Source: Nitrososphaera sp.
GTDB lineage: Archaea > Thermoproteota > Nitrososphaeria > Nitrososphaerales > Nitrososphaeraceae
Length of the DNA stretch: 64,000 nt
Assembly: GCA_029263715.1 (NCBI GenBank)
Contig: JAJUFP010000003.1
Location: forward strand, 157,543-221,542
Direction: 5' to 3'
Made by a program: the position numbers and the translations under genes. Below the pieces are notes generated by a model. That model did not search any database. It worked only from the letters and a program-made list of their open reading frames with translations, and was not told the origin of the DNA. How positions within the stretch are numbered: the first letter of the stretch is position 1; the number at the start of each line of letters is the position of its first letter. Positions 8,037 to 16,334 of this stretch are shown here, piece by piece.

Positions 8037-9170
8037 ATGGGCGTTGCTAATTACTCCACAGGCGATCCCGGACTAGACTTCTTCTTCACTCTCTTCAACG
8101 GAATAGCAGAAGTGCCTCTATTCAGCTCCCCCATCACAGGCATACTCATCCTTGCCGGTGTTTTCTTGGCTTCGCGCAAGGCTGGCGCCATGATGGTTCT
8201 TTCGGGACTTATAGGAGCAGGCGTCGCAATCATGGCTGGTGCACCGTATGGACTGGTGACCTTCGGACTTTTTGGGTATAACTCGATCCTGACAGGTATG
8301 GCCTTCTGGTCGGGGCCGTTCGTCAAAGCCAACAAGGCGACATTCTTCATCTCTGTATTTGGAGCTGCGATAACTGCATTCACTTGGATGGCGTTTGCCC
8401 ACTTGATGGGAGACATGTTCATACTCAACGGCCTTGCTAACTCATGGGCTATCCCAGGTTTCACATCATCGTTCATCTTTACAACATGGGCAATGATGTA
8501 CGCGACCAAGAGGTTTGGACATGATATCTGGCCAGCTCCAGGACCTGCACCAAAAGAAGAGCTGATAGCTGGAAGTGGCAATCCTAACACAAGCGACAAC
8601 TTCAAGTGGACAGCCAAGGAATTCATGATAGCGACTTTAAAGGGAGTTTCCCAAGTCACCTTTGTAGAAAACTGGAAGACAGGCATTTTCTGGGTTGTTG
8701 GCCTGACCCTTTCATTTGAGCTTGGGCCCCTCTTGGTTGCTGCAACCGGCGAGACGATACAAGACAGGCCTTGGTGGACCAATGCCTACACTGCCCAATG
8801 GGACGAATTCTCGCCTCTGTACCTGGGCGGTGCTATGGCCCTGCTGGGTTCTGGCATAGGAGTCGCCATGGCTATCCTGACCAAACTTCCTACCGCAGAG
8901 ATACGGCTTGGATTGCATGGGTTCAATCAGGTGCTCGTGATGATAGCGTTGACCAGCTTCATTCCGCTCACGCCGCAGTCTTTCATGATGGCGGTGTTTG
9001 CCACCATAGGCTGCTCATTCCTGATGCCCGCCCTCCAAAGGTTCTTTGGAAACTGGGGTCTACCTGCATTGACCGGACCGTTCGTCTTCACAGCCTGGAT
9101 ATTCCTCCTGGCAACCTCTGGCTTCTTTAACATCCCTGCAGGTATAGGCTGGGCAAGACCGGCATCGTAA
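8037..9170 (+). CDS. UT-family urea transporter (SLC14-like channel)
   Basis: 377 residues, highly hydrophobic, with about ten membrane helices in two pseudo-repeats. Each half carries the UT signature: GLFGYNSILTGMAF in the first and GLHGFNQVLVMIALTSF in the second, matching the conserved GxxGxNxxL elements that line the urea pore. A longer polar loop (about residues 165-205) joins the halves. UT proteins let urea pass down its gradient. The gene lies between the DUR3-type active symporter and urease, giving the organism a passive and an active route. A 269-base upstream region holds two palindromes. Confidence 0.9.
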   Translation: MGVANYSTGDPGLDFFFTLFNGIAEVPLFSSPITGILILAGVFLASRKAGAMMVLSGLIGAGVAIMAGAPYGLVTFGLFGYNSILTGMAFWSGPFVKANKATFFISVFGAAITAFTWMAFAHLMGDMFILNGLANSWAIPGFTSSFIFTTWAMMYATKRFGHDIWPAPGPAPKEELIAGSGNPNTSDNFKWTAKEFMIATLKGVSQVTFVENWKTGIFWVVGLTLSFELGPLLVAATGETIQDRPWWTNAYTAQWDEFSPLYLGGAMALLGSGIGVAMAILTKLPTAEIRLGLHGFNQVLVMIALTSFIPLTPQSFMMAVFATIGCSFLMPALQRFFGNWGLPALTGPFVFTAWIFLLATSGFFNIPAGIGWARPAS

Positions 9171-9173
9171 AGC

Positions 9174-9196
9174 GGGAGGCCCACTCTCCTTTTTTA
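9174..9196 (+). terminator. Candidate terminator after the UT gene
   Basis: A short GGAG (9175-9178) / CTCC (9186-9189) stem is followed directly by a run of six T. It lies just after the UT stop codon and four bases before the next gene, so the T run could equally be part of that gene's leader. Confidence 0.35.
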
Positions 9197-9199
9197 TTC

Positions 9200-9799
9200 A
9201 TGGAGATGACGATTTTGCAAATTCAAGATTTCGAAAGGTTTCTGGCCGACTCTGGAAACAAGATTCGCGGCAAGTCTGATTCAGAAAAGGTAAGGATTTT
9301 CATTTCATGGTGCAAGAAAAACGACATAGAAGAGGTGCTTTTGCGGCTAAGCTCGGAAGAAAAGGGTGGCTGGTCAAAGAATTATTTCCTGGATTTTACG
9401 ACATCCAGAATCATTGTAACAAAAAAAGGCGTTCTCACCAAGTTTGCTGATCTGGGTTTTGTGGCAGGTCTGGCGCCCTTTCCTTACATGCTTACCATGA
9501 AGAACCCTGATCCCACAAAGATAAGAAAGCAGGCAAACTATACGCCAGACGACCTGATCAAGAATGAAAACTTTGCCTATTATATCCAGTATCCGGAGAT
9601 CGAGGAGCTTATACTCCGTAAAGGCATAGAGACCACGGTCACCAACATGTTTGGCAGGGCAATAGTCTCTAATTTCCTGACCATCAAGACTGCGAAGCAG
9701 AACCACAATTTCACTCTACCCGTGAACAAGGACGGGCAGTACGAACAGATCCGATTCTGGCTTGATGTCGTACTGCCGTTCAACATGACCTGCTGCTGA
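9200..9799 (+). CDS. Conserved hypothetical protein between the urea channel and urease genes
   Basis: 199 residues; ATG codons at 9200 and 9206 are both possible starts. I do not recognise a domain. The protein has no clear membrane segment apart from a mildly hydrophobic stretch around FADLGFVAGLAPFPYMLTM. It is rich in Lys and aromatic residues and ends in two cysteines (NMTCC). It starts about 30 bases after the UT gene and points the same way as ureABC, which suggests a link to urea use. No function can be assigned. The C-terminal Cys pair could bind metal or be modified, but that is speculation. Confidence 0.65.
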   Translation: MEMTILQIQDFERFLADSGNKIRGKSDSEKVRIFISWCKKNDIEEVLLRLSSEEKGGWSKNYFLDFTTSRIIVTKKGVLTKFADLGFVAGLAPFPYMLTMKNPDPTKIRKQANYTPDDLIKNENFAYYIQYPEIEELILRKGIETTVTNMFGRAIVSNFLTIKTAKQNHNFTLPVNKDGQYEQIRFWLDVVLPFNMTCC

Positions 9800-9808
9800 G
9801 TATAAAAA

Positions 9809-9828
9809 ATCCGCCGACGTCGGCTAAA
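9809..9828. promoter_or_regulatory. Palindromic candidate operator upstream of ureA
   Basis: The perfect 12-base palindrome GCCGACGTCGGC (9813-9824) is followed by TAAAT. Over 17 bases it matches the UT upstream site at 15 positions. It lies about 65-90 bases before a TATA-like box at 9891-9900 and about 110 before the ureA start. A shared regulator of urea uptake and urease is the simplest reading. Confidence 0.5.
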
Positions 9829-9890
9829 TCACGAGCAAGTTGATTGTTTCATAGGCAAAATAATAATTATTCAATGAATTCATTTTCAAA

Positions 9891-9900
9891 TTCTAAAATA
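9891..9900 (+). promoter_or_regulatory. TATA-like box of the ureABC operon
   Basis: TTCTAAAATA would place the RNA start near 9921, just before the GAGGT ribosome-binding site at 9923-9927. An alternative AT-rich element lies at 9857-9871. Confidence 0.35.
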
Positions 9901-9935
9901 GTTCTTTTCAATATTTGATTGCGAGGTCATGCAAA

Positions 9936-10238
9936 ATGATGCTTGCACCAAGAGAGATGGAAAAAATGTGGATCTGGACAGCAGCACAAATTGCTGAAGG
10001 TCGAAAAGCGCGAGGTATAAAACTGAACTATCCTGAAACTGTGGCGTACATAGCAAACTTTGTAGTAGAGGGCGCCCGCGAGGGCAAAAGTGTCGCAGAT
10101 TTAATGCAGTCTGCGAGGAAAATACTGAAAAAGACCGACGTGATGGCCGGAGTTCCGGAGCTTATTCACACCGTCCAAGTAGAAGCGACGTTTCCCGACG
10201 GCACAAAGCTGGTCACTGTGCATGATCCTGTCCAATAG
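9936..10238 (+). CDS. ureA: Urease subunit gamma
   Basis: 100 residues from the ATG at 9936, starting [20 protein letters not shown], the typical UreA N-terminus. The GAGGT element nine bases upstream supports this start over one at 9915. The rest follows the gamma-subunit pattern: [20 protein letters not shown], then [13 protein letters not shown], and [27 protein letters not shown] at the end. UreA is one of three structural subunits of nickel urease, which hydrolyses urea to ammonia and carbamate. It heads the ureABC unit. Length is the family norm (about 100). Confidence 0.96.
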   Translation: MMLAPREMEKMWIWTAAQIAEGRKARGIKLNYPETVAYIANFVVEGAREGKSVADLMQSARKILKKTDVMAGVPELIHTVQVEATFPDGTKLVTVHDPVQ

Positions 10239-10247
10239 GTGAATGAA

Positions 10248-10298
10248 ATGGCAAAGAAAAAGACTACATCAAAAAAAAGGAGGTTGGAAAACCAATGA
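10248..10298 (+). other. Lysine-rich 16-codon reading frame overlapping the ureB start
   Basis: From ATG at 10248, 16 codons (MAKKKTTSKKRRLENQ) end in a TGA that overlaps the ureB ATG as ATGA. The frame contains a run of eight A (10271-10278). One extra A would join this N-terminus to the ureB frame as MAKKKTTSKKKEVGKP-MIPGEY. It may be a coupled leader peptide, the true UreB N-terminus disrupted by an indel or sequencing error, or chance. The AGGAGG inside it (10278-10283) also serves as the ureB ribosome-binding site. Confidence 0.35.
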
Positions 10299-10663
10299 TA
10301 CCAGGAGAATACATTCTATCACCAGACCCGGTGAATTGTAACGCCAACAGAAGGACCATCAAGCTAACAGTGCAGAACAAAGGAGACAGGCCGTGTCAGA
10401 TCGGATCGCACACACACTTTTTTGAAGTGAACAGGGCCCTTGACTTCCCACGGGAGCAGGCGTTTGGCTACAGGCTAAACATCCCTGCAGGGACGTCAGT
10501 TAGGTTCGAACCCGGCGACAGCAAAGAGGTAGAACTGTGTGAGATCGGTGGCGCAAGAGTGTGCTTTGGATTCAACGGGCTGACCATGGGAAGCCTGAAC
10601 TCTAGCATAGTCATGCGCAACGCAGTGGAGAAAGCCAGGAAGCTTGGCTTTAACGGAGCATAG
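10295..10663 (+). CDS. ureB: Urease subunit beta
   Basis: 122 residues beginning MIPGEYILSPDPVNCNANRR. It has the UreB core: LTVQNKGDRPCQIGSHTHFFEVN, then LDFPREQAFGYRLNIPAGTSVRFEPGD and VELCEIGGARVCFGFNGL. The SHxHFxExN element is diagnostic of the beta subunit, which supports the alpha subunit in the urease trimer. A strong AGGAGG lies upstream. The ATG overlaps the stop of a 16-codon lysine-rich frame, and the sequence before it suggests the protein may once have had, or may have, a basic N-terminal extension. Located 12 bases before ureC. Confidence 0.96.
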   Translation: MIPGEYILSPDPVNCNANRRTIKLTVQNKGDRPCQIGSHTHFFEVNRALDFPREQAFGYRLNIPAGTSVRFEPGDSKEVELCEIGGARVCFGFNGLTMGSLNSSIVMRNAVEKARKLGFNGA

Positions 10664-10675
10664 GAGGATGAGAGA

Positions 10676-12403
10676 ATGGTACTGAAACTAACCCGCAAGC
10701 AATACACGGATCTGTTTGGACCGACAACAGGCGACAAGGTAAGACTGGGCGACACTGACCTGACAGTTCAGATCGAAAAGGACCTGATCACCCCAGGAGA
10801 CGAGTGTGTCTTTGGAGGCGGCAAGACGTTAAGGGACGGCTTGGCGCAGACACCAGGAGTAACCAACAAGAACGGCGCGCTTGACTTCCTGATTACAAAC
10901 GCCGTGATCATCGATCCGGTGCTTGGAATCGTAAAGGCAGACATTGGAATCAAGGATGGCAAGATCGCCGGCGTTGGCAAGGCAGGAAACCCGCTGACCA
11001 TGGACGGCGTCAACCCCAACATGGTGGTCTCTGCCTGTACTGAGGCCACGGCTGGTGAGCACACGATATGCACTGCAGGCCACTTTGACACGCACATACA
11101 CATGATTTCCCCACAGCAGTACATCGATGGCATCAGCAACGGCATCTGCAACATGATTGGCGGAGGTACCGGTCCGGCAGACGGAACGAATGCCACGACC
11201 TGTACGCCAGGTGTCTTCAACATAAGCAGAATGCTTGAGGCAGTAGAGGACACTCCAATGAACTGGGGATTCCTGGGCAAGGGTAACGACTCACACCCGT
11301 CACTGGCCACACAGATGGAGCAGATCGATGCAGGAGCCTGTGGTCTGAAAGACCATGAGGACTGGGGAACTACAGCCGCAGTATTGGATGCCTCGCTGAG
11401 AGCGGCAGACTTGACTGACACGCAGGTTGCCATACACACCGACTCTATCAACGAGTGCGCGTACGTAGAGGATACTATCAATGCCATTGATGGCAGAGTA
11501 GTCCACACCTACCACACGGAAGGCGCAGGTGGAGGTCATGCCCCAGACATCATGAAGATTGCCGGAGAAACGTTTGCCCTCCCATCTTCGACCAACCCAA
11601 CTAGGCCGTACACAAAGAACACCGTGGATGAACACCTAGACATGCTGATGTTCTGTCACCACCTTAACCCGGCAGTGGCAGAAGACGTGGCGTTTGCAGA
11701 GTCTAGAATCAGGGCAGAGACCATCGCTGCGGAGGACGTCCTGCACGATGAGGGTGTCCTGAGCATGTACTCTTCAGACAGCCAGGCAATGGGCAGAATA
11801 GGTGAAGTCGTAATCCGTGCATGGCAGACGGCCGACAAGATGAAGAAGATGCGTGGTAAGCTCCCGCAGGAAACTGGAGACAACGACAACTTTAGGGCAA
11901 AAAGGTACATCGCCAAGACAACCATCAACCCGGCTATAACCCACGGTGTAGCGGATTACCTGGGCTCCCTAGAAGTGGGCAAGTACGCAGACATTGTGAT
12001 GTATCCGACGTCCTTCTTCCCGGCAAAGCCAAAGATGGTCCTCAAAGGCGGATTCATCGCATGGTCCATAATGGGTGATCCCAACGCTTCACTGCCGACG
12101 CCAGAGCCAGTGTACTACAGACCAATGTTCGGAGCACTGGGCAAAGCGGTTCAGAAAACTTCGTACTCGTTTGTGTCCAAGAGAGCCGTCGAGCTGGGTG
12201 TCCCGCAGAAACTGGGCCTTGAAAAGATCGTGCTTCCTGTCAAGAACTGCAGAAACATCAGCAAGAAGAACATGATGTACAACGACGCCACGCCAAAGAT
12301 AACCATCGACCCGGAGACGTACGAGGTCAAGCTGGACGACAAGATCGCCACCGTCGAACCAGCATCGGAGCTATCCCTAGCACAGAGGTACTTCATGGCG
12401 TAG
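10676..12403 (+). CDS. ureC: Urease subunit alpha (catalytic)
   Basis: 575 residues, the normal length. All catalytic elements are present. HIH at residues 140-142 binds one nickel. Lys225 in [11 protein letters not shown] is the residue carbamylated to bridge the two nickels, with His227 beside it. [19 protein letters not shown] and CHHLNP (the flap His) follow, and the nickel-binding Asp lies in [11 protein letters not shown]. The enzyme hydrolyses urea in the cytosol and needs UreDEFG for metal loading. It is preceded by AGGAGG and followed at once by a hairpin with a T tract, which suggests ureABC is one transcription unit. Confidence 0.97.
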   Translation: MVLKLTRKQYTDLFGPTTGDKVRLGDTDLTVQIEKDLITPGDECVFGGGKTLRDGLAQTPGVTNKNGALDFLITNAVIIDPVLGIVKADIGIKDGKIAGVGKAGNPLTMDGVNPNMVVSACTEATAGEHTICTAGHFDTHIHMISPQQYIDGISNGICNMIGGGTGPADGTNATTCTPGVFNISRMLEAVEDTPMNWGFLGKGNDSHPSLATQMEQIDAGACGLKDHEDWGTTAAVLDASLRAADLTDTQVAIHTDSINECAYVEDTINAIDGRVVHTYHTEGAGGGHAPDIMKIAGETFALPSSTNPTRPYTKNTVDEHLDMLMFCHHLNPAVAEDVAFAESRIRAETIAAEDVLHDEGVLSMYSSDSQAMGRIGEVVIRAWQTADKMKKMRGKLPQETGDNDNFRAKRYIAKTTINPAITHGVADYLGSLEVGKYADIVMYPTSFFPAKPKMVLKGGFIAWSIMGDPNASLPTPEPVYYRPMFGALGKAVQKTSYSFVSKRAVELGVPQKLGLEKIVLPVKNCRNISKKNMMYNDATPKITIDPETYEVKLDDKIATVEPASELSLAQRYFMA

Positions 12404-12441
12404 GTTTTTCCAGACCTACCCACTTTTTTCATTTTTTTAAT
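12400..12441 (+). terminator. Terminator after ureC
   Basis: GTAGGT (12400-12405) and ACCTAC (12414-12419) form a stem that includes the ureC stop codon and is followed by two T-rich runs to about 12441. This would separate ureABC from the downstream chaperonin unit, which has its own promoter-like sequence. Confidence 0.6.
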
Positions 12442-12492
12442 TTTAGCAACAGATTTTTCTTACAGGAAAATCAGGAAAATTCAGCCAGCTCA

Positions 12493-12501
12493 ATATCTTT
12501 A
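12493..12501 (+). promoter_or_regulatory. TATA-like box of the chaperonin/urease accessory unit
   Basis: ATATCTTTA lies about 30 bases before the chaperonin ATG at 12527 and downstream of the ureC terminator. The spacing fits a leaderless archaeal transcript covering the chaperonin and ureE-F-G-D. Confidence 0.45.
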
Positions 12502-12526
12502 TCTTCATCCGCGGCAAAGCGGTATC

Positions 12527-14083
12527 ATGTCTTCATCTAATTTTGGAGTCTGGCGTCCGATAGCAGAAAATGTAGAATACAACGCGCTGGAGTCAAACTC
12601 AAACGCCGTGATGGCAGTAGCCGACACTGTCAGAACTACTTTGGGGCCAAAGGGTCTGGACAAATTGCTCATAGACCAGGCCATGAACAGGCACGTGTCA
12701 AATGACGGCGTGACCATCCTGCTCTCACTCAAGGCCATCCATCCCGTTGCCAGGATGATAGTGGAGATAGCCGAGCGGCAGGAGCAGCTGGTTGGTGACG
12801 GCACGACCACTGCCGTGGTGATGTCCGCCGAGATGATCAAGGAGGGCAAGCGGCTCATCCGTGAGCTGGGAGTTCATCCCACCAAGGTTGTGGAAGGCAT
12901 TGAAAACGGTGTAAGGCATGCCTGCCACCTTTTGGAAGGTGAGGCCAAGTTAATTTCCATAAACGATGTTGAACTTGAGCAAGTGGTCAGAACGTCGCTG
13001 GCGTCCAAACTGGACGGTGCGCGGCTGGCCGAGCTGGTCATCACGGCTCTGAGGATGGTTGGCGAGAACGCCAAGTACAACGGCGAGTACGACTTTAACA
13101 AGTCCATCATGGTCATCCGCAAGACCAGCATGGAAGATCAGATAGTCAACGGGATCGTGCTTGAGCGCAAGAGGCTGGATCCTGAACTCCCCCTTGAGGT
13201 CAACGGTGCAAGAATCTTGCTGACAAAGCTTGACCTAAAGCCGGTAAAGGAAGCCTGGATAAAGGAGAACAAGAACTACCAGGAGATCCTGCTGATGGAA
13301 AACGACCGGATGTCCAAGTCCCGGGAAATAGTGGACTCGATGGTAAAGACCGGCGCCAACGTGGTTCTGATAGCCTCGCCGGAGGTCGATCAGGCTGTCG
13401 AGGATATGCTGGTTGCAAGGGGGGTCTTTGCAGCAAGGGTCGCTACTGAAGAGATAGACCACCTGATCCGATACACTGGTGCCAAGCCCGTCCGGGTTTC
13501 AGAAGACCTCAAAAAACCGGACATTCTGGGCAAGGCCGACAGGATCCGGGAAGATGAAGACAACGGCCTGATTTACCTGGAAGGTGGCATAGGCCGCAAC
13601 ATGGTTACCATCATAGTCTCTGGAACCACGAAGGAGACGTCCCTTGAACGCTGGCGGGCCACCATAGACGGCGTCAACGCAGCAGAAGCAGCCTTGAACA
13701 AGGGCGTGGTCCCCGGTGGCGGCGCAGCAGAGTTGCACATCATCGACAAGGTAAAGGGCCTCAAGTTGAAGGGGCTTGAGCAGGTGGGGCTTGAAGTTGT
13801 GACATCAGCTCTAGAAAGCATTATGCGGCAAATATTGACTAATGCTGGCTTTAACGGCCTTGAAAAGGTAATGATGGCCAAAGTTTCACCGTCGGGCTAC
13901 GGCATCGACATCAATTCCGGCGACCCGGTGGACATGTGGAAGATGGGCGTGGTGGACCCCCTGCTGGTCAAGACCATGGCGCTCAATGCGGCCGGCGAGA
14001 TCGCCAAGTCTGTGCTAAGGATAGACCGGAACCTTGCAGCAGAGGACCTGAGCCAGCAGGCATTGTCTGAAACAAAAAGATGA
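12527..14083 (+). CDS. Divergent group II chaperonin (thermosome-like) inside the urease cluster
   Basis: 518 residues with the group II chaperonin layout. The ATP site has LGPKGLDKLLID, NDGVTIL and GDGTTTAVV. The intermediate domain has TIDGVNAAEAALNKG, aligning with the catalytic Asp region, and VVPGGGAAE follows. The ATPase therefore looks intact. It is divergent from housekeeping thermosomes: slightly short, with no Gly-Met-rich C-terminal tail (it ends SQQALSETKR) and several substitutions in usually fixed positions. It has its own TATA-like box and is followed 14 bases later by an unknown gene and then ureE-F-G-D. A dedicated role in folding or assembling urease is an inference from context only. 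Confidence 0.88.
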   Translation: MSSSNFGVWRPIAENVEYNALESNSNAVMAVADTVRTTLGPKGLDKLLIDQAMNRHVSNDGVTILLSLKAIHPVARMIVEIAERQEQLVGDGTTTAVVMSAEMIKEGKRLIRELGVHPTKVVEGIENGVRHACHLLEGEAKLISINDVELEQVVRTSLASKLDGARLAELVITALRMVGENAKYNGEYDFNKSIMVIRKTSMEDQIVNGIVLERKRLDPELPLEVNGARILLTKLDLKPVKEAWIKENKNYQEILLMENDRMSKSREIVDSMVKTGANVVLIASPEVDQAVEDMLVARGVFAARVATEEIDHLIRYTGAKPVRVSEDLKKPDILGKADRIREDEDNGLIYLEGGIGRNMVTIIVSGTTKETSLERWRATIDGVNAAEAALNKGVVPGGGAAELHIIDKVKGLKLKGLEQVGLEVVTSALESIMRQILTNAGFNGLEKVMMAKVSPSGYGIDINSGDPVDMWKMGVVDPLLVKTMALNAAGEIAKSVLRIDRNLAAEDLSQQALSETKR

Positions 14084-14097
14084 ACAGGTGACAGCCA

Positions 14098-14451
14098 ATG
14101 AAGATCAGACACTGTGTAGAGGAATCCAACATTGATGAGAACATGAAGGTGATCGACCCGCTAAAGATCCGGCATGTGACCGTCCTTGCCGGCAAGATAG
14201 GGGACATTTCTGGCCTCATCGACCCGGCATCGCACCTTAACCTTGACTTTCCAGATCACAAGGTAGTGGAATGCGTCATAGCAGAAAAGTTTGAAAAGAA
14301 CGCAAAAGTCAGAATGGACAACGACGGTCTGCTGTTTGCCACGGTGGACAGGTCGGCCTTTTCACATTACGGCCCGGTTGACTACACGCAACGGTTAACC
14401 GACATGATAAAGCTGGTCAAGGATGACGCAGCAAAAAAGGGGACAAAATAG
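14098..14451 (+). CDS. Unknown protein in the urease accessory unit
   Basis: 117 residues with an upstream GGTGA. I recognise no family. The sequence looks like a compact alpha/beta soluble domain: strands around KIRHVTVLAGKIG and DHKVVECVIAEKF, then KVRMDNDGLLFATVD, and a Lys-rich C-terminal helix (YTQRLTDMIKLVKDDAAKK). No cysteines suggest a metal site beyond one near the N-terminus. It lies 14 bases after the chaperonin and one base before the likely ureE start, so it is almost surely co-expressed with urease maturation genes. A cofactor of the chaperonin or of UreE is possible but unproven. Confidence 0.7.
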   Translation: MKIRHCVEESNIDENMKVIDPLKIRHVTVLAGKIGDISGLIDPASHLNLDFPDHKVVECVIAEKFEKNAKVRMDNDGLLFATVDRSAFSHYGPVDYTQRLTDMIKLVKDDAAKKGTK

Positions 14452-14452
14452 A

Positions 14453-14962
14453 TTGATAACCGCAGACTCTGTTCTGGGCAACATCAAAAACGATTCAATG
14501 AAGGAAAAGTACAGAAAAATGTCGTCCAAGTCTCTGTGCGAGGTAGTCAGGATAAACAGGCTGGAATCCCAGCGGGTAAGGATGCGCAAGTCTTCAGACA
14601 AGGGCACAGATATAGCCATCACCCTTCCAAGCGGGAGCCATCTGAGGCATGGAGACGTTATCCTGCTTACCGACAGCAAGATGGTTGTAGTTGAGCTGGA
14701 ACCGGAGAATGTGGCGGTAATAGAGATCACCCATCTCCATGACGACGATGCGATAGAAGTTCCAGTAAGGATTGGCCACACGATTGGGAATCTGCACCGA
14801 CCGATAAAGCTGCAGGAAAACAAGATCATCTTTCCAATTCAGGCAGAATCGGAGATTGACATGTTTAAAAAATTGCTTGGACACATGATGCATCACGTGG
14901 AGATAAGGAGCGCCAAGATGGTGTTTGAGCCAGAGGAGGGCATGGATGTCCATGAGCACTGA
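14453..14962 (+). CDS. ureE: Urease accessory protein UreE
   Basis: About 169 residues from a TTG at 14453 (ITADSVLGNIK), which avoids overlap with the previous gene; an ATG at 14423 would add ten residues. The N-terminal domain has the UreE peptide-binding style strands, and the C-terminal domain has VRIGHTIGNLHRPIKLQ, then GHMMHHVEIRSAKM with the His pair expected near the nickel site. UreE delivers nickel to the UreG-containing maturation complex. The tail is DVHEH and not a long poly-His tail, so metal storage capacity is probably modest. It overlaps ureF slightly. Confidence 0.88.
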   Translation: MITADSVLGNIKNDSMKEKYRKMSSKSLCEVVRINRLESQRVRMRKSSDKGTDIAITLPSGSHLRHGDVILLTDSKMVVVELEPENVAVIEITHLHDDDAIEVPVRIGHTIGNLHRPIKLQENKIIFPIQAESEIDMFKKLLGHMMHHVEIRSAKMVFEPEEGMDVHEH

Positions 14963-15656
14963 AAAAATAGACACATCTGACATCAGCATCCTTCAGCTCT
15001 CAGATTCGTTCTTTCCTACGGGCATGTACACCATGTCAAATGGCCTTGAGCATCTATTCTACAGCAAAAAAAAGATGAAGGTAGAGGAGCTTCGCGACCT
15101 TATCAAGGTGTACATCGAATACCAGATCGGGCCGGCGGACTGCGCTGCCCTTGGCAATTCCTACGAATATGCATCAAAAGGCGACATCAAAAACATCATA
15201 CTGACAGACAAGATGCTGCATTCAATGAAGCTGGTCCAGGAGATCAGAAATGCCTCTGCAAGGTCGGGGACTCAGATGCTTCGCTGCGTGAATTCCTTTG
15301 TCACCAATAACAAAACTCTAAACGAATACGCAGCAGCCATAAAGAACGGCGAGACTCCCGGCTCGTACCCTGTCGCACTTGCAGTCTCCTCCAATGCCAT
15401 GTCCATACCCAAAAGGCGTGCTGGCCTGGCCATGCTGTACTCTTTTTCCGTGGGGATGGTCGGAGCCGCCCTGCGGCTTGGAATGTTTCAGCATTTCGAC
15501 GGGCAAAGGATAATCGATGAATTAAAGCCGTTCATCGTCAAGGCTGTTGAAACCAATATTGACAGACCGTTGGAAAGCATGTGGCAGTTTGCTCCGCAGC
15601 TGGACATCGTGCAGATATCCCATGAAAAGATGGCGTCTAAAATGTTTATTACTTAA
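14946..15656 (+). CDS. ureF: Urease accessory protein UreF
   Basis: 236 residues from the ATG at 14946, chosen because GAGGAGGG ends five bases upstream; ATG at 14952 is also possible. The all-helical protein has the UreF N-terminal element LQLSDSFFPTGMYTMSNGLE and the central SYPVALAVSSNAMSIPKRRA. It also has YSFSVGMVGAALRLGMFQH, close to the family's conserved SAAVRLGxxGH segment. UreF binds UreD on apo-urease and recruits UreG, gating GTP-driven nickel insertion. It overlaps the end of ureE by 17 bases and is followed 18 bases later by ureG. Confidence 0.92.
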   Translation: MSMSTEKIDTSDISILQLSDSFFPTGMYTMSNGLEHLFYSKKKMKVEELRDLIKVYIEYQIGPADCAALGNSYEYASKGDIKNIILTDKMLHSMKLVQEIRNASARSGTQMLRCVNSFVTNNKTLNEYAAAIKNGETPGSYPVALAVSSNAMSIPKRRAGLAMLYSFSVGMVGAALRLGMFQHFDGQRIIDELKPFIVKAVETNIDRPLESMWQFAPQLDIVQISHEKMASKMFIT

Positions 15657-15674
15657 CTTTGGGGGATTACAACC

Positions 15675-16334
15675 ATGTCTAGCTACAAACGCATACCCCG
15701 GGTTGGGGTTGGAGGCCCGGTGGGTTCGGGTAAAACGATTCTTATTGAACGAGTAGTGCCGCAGCTTGCGGCCAAAGGTTACAAGGTGGGAATAATCTCT
15801 AACGACGTGGTCTCCCGCGAAGATGCTGAAAGGATGCGCAAGAACCTTGCAAAAGAGCAGGGGCTGCTGCCGGAAGACCTGGTAGTCGGACTGGCCACCG
15901 GCGGCTGCCCGCACACCGCTGTAAGGGAAGACCCGTCCATGAACTTGGCTGTGGTAGAAGAGATGGAAAACAAGCACCCGTACCTTGACCTTATACTCAT
16001 TGAAAGCGGAGGAGACAACATCACCACCACGTTCAGCCCTGCCCTGGCGGACTACTTTATCTACATCATCGACGTGTCAAGCGGCGACAAGTACCCCCGT
16101 AAAAGAGGTCTTGGCATAGAGACTGCCGACCTTCTTGTGATAAACAAGATTGACTTGGCGCCCTACATAGGAGCTGACCTGAAGATAATGGAAAGGGACG
16201 CAAAAATAGTCAGGCCAAACAAACCGTACGTGTTTGTAAACTGCAAGACAGGCCAAGGAATAGAGGAAGTCACAAACCATATCGTACGGGACGTACTGTT
16301 CGAGTCCCAGCCAAAGGCCGTTGCCAAAAGATGA
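15675..16334 (+). CDS. ureG: Urease accessory GTPase UreG
   Basis: 219 residues. The P-loop GVGGPVGSGKTILIE lies at about residues 11-25, followed by ISNDVVSREDAERMR. The metal-binding element appears as GGCPHTAVREDPSMN (family GCPHxAIRxDxSxN), and VINKIDLAPYIGADLKIM is the guanine-recognition region. UreG hydrolyses GTP to drive nickel delivery into urease. Length is the family norm. The stop overlaps the ureD start, indicating translational coupling. Confidence 0.97.
   Translation: MSSYKRIPRVGVGGPVGSGKTILIERVVPQLAAKGYKVGIISNDVVSREDAERMRKNLAKEQGLLPEDLVVGLATGGCPHTAVREDPSMNLAVVEEMENKHPYLDLILIESGGDNITTTFSPALADYFIYIIDVSSGDKYPRKRGLGIETADLLVINKIDLAPYIGADLKIMERDAKIVRPNKPYVFVNCKTGQGIEEVTNHIVRDVLFESQPKAVAKR

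Noticed and set aside
8051..8782. 243-codon frame antisense to the UT urea transporter
   Set aside because: Shadow of a hydrophobic membrane protein gene; no motif or start signal of its own.
10768..11508. 246-codon frame antisense to ureC
   Set aside because: Long only because of codon bias of ureC on the other strand; ureC is certain and the antisense protein is low-complexity Ser/Pro/Val-rich.
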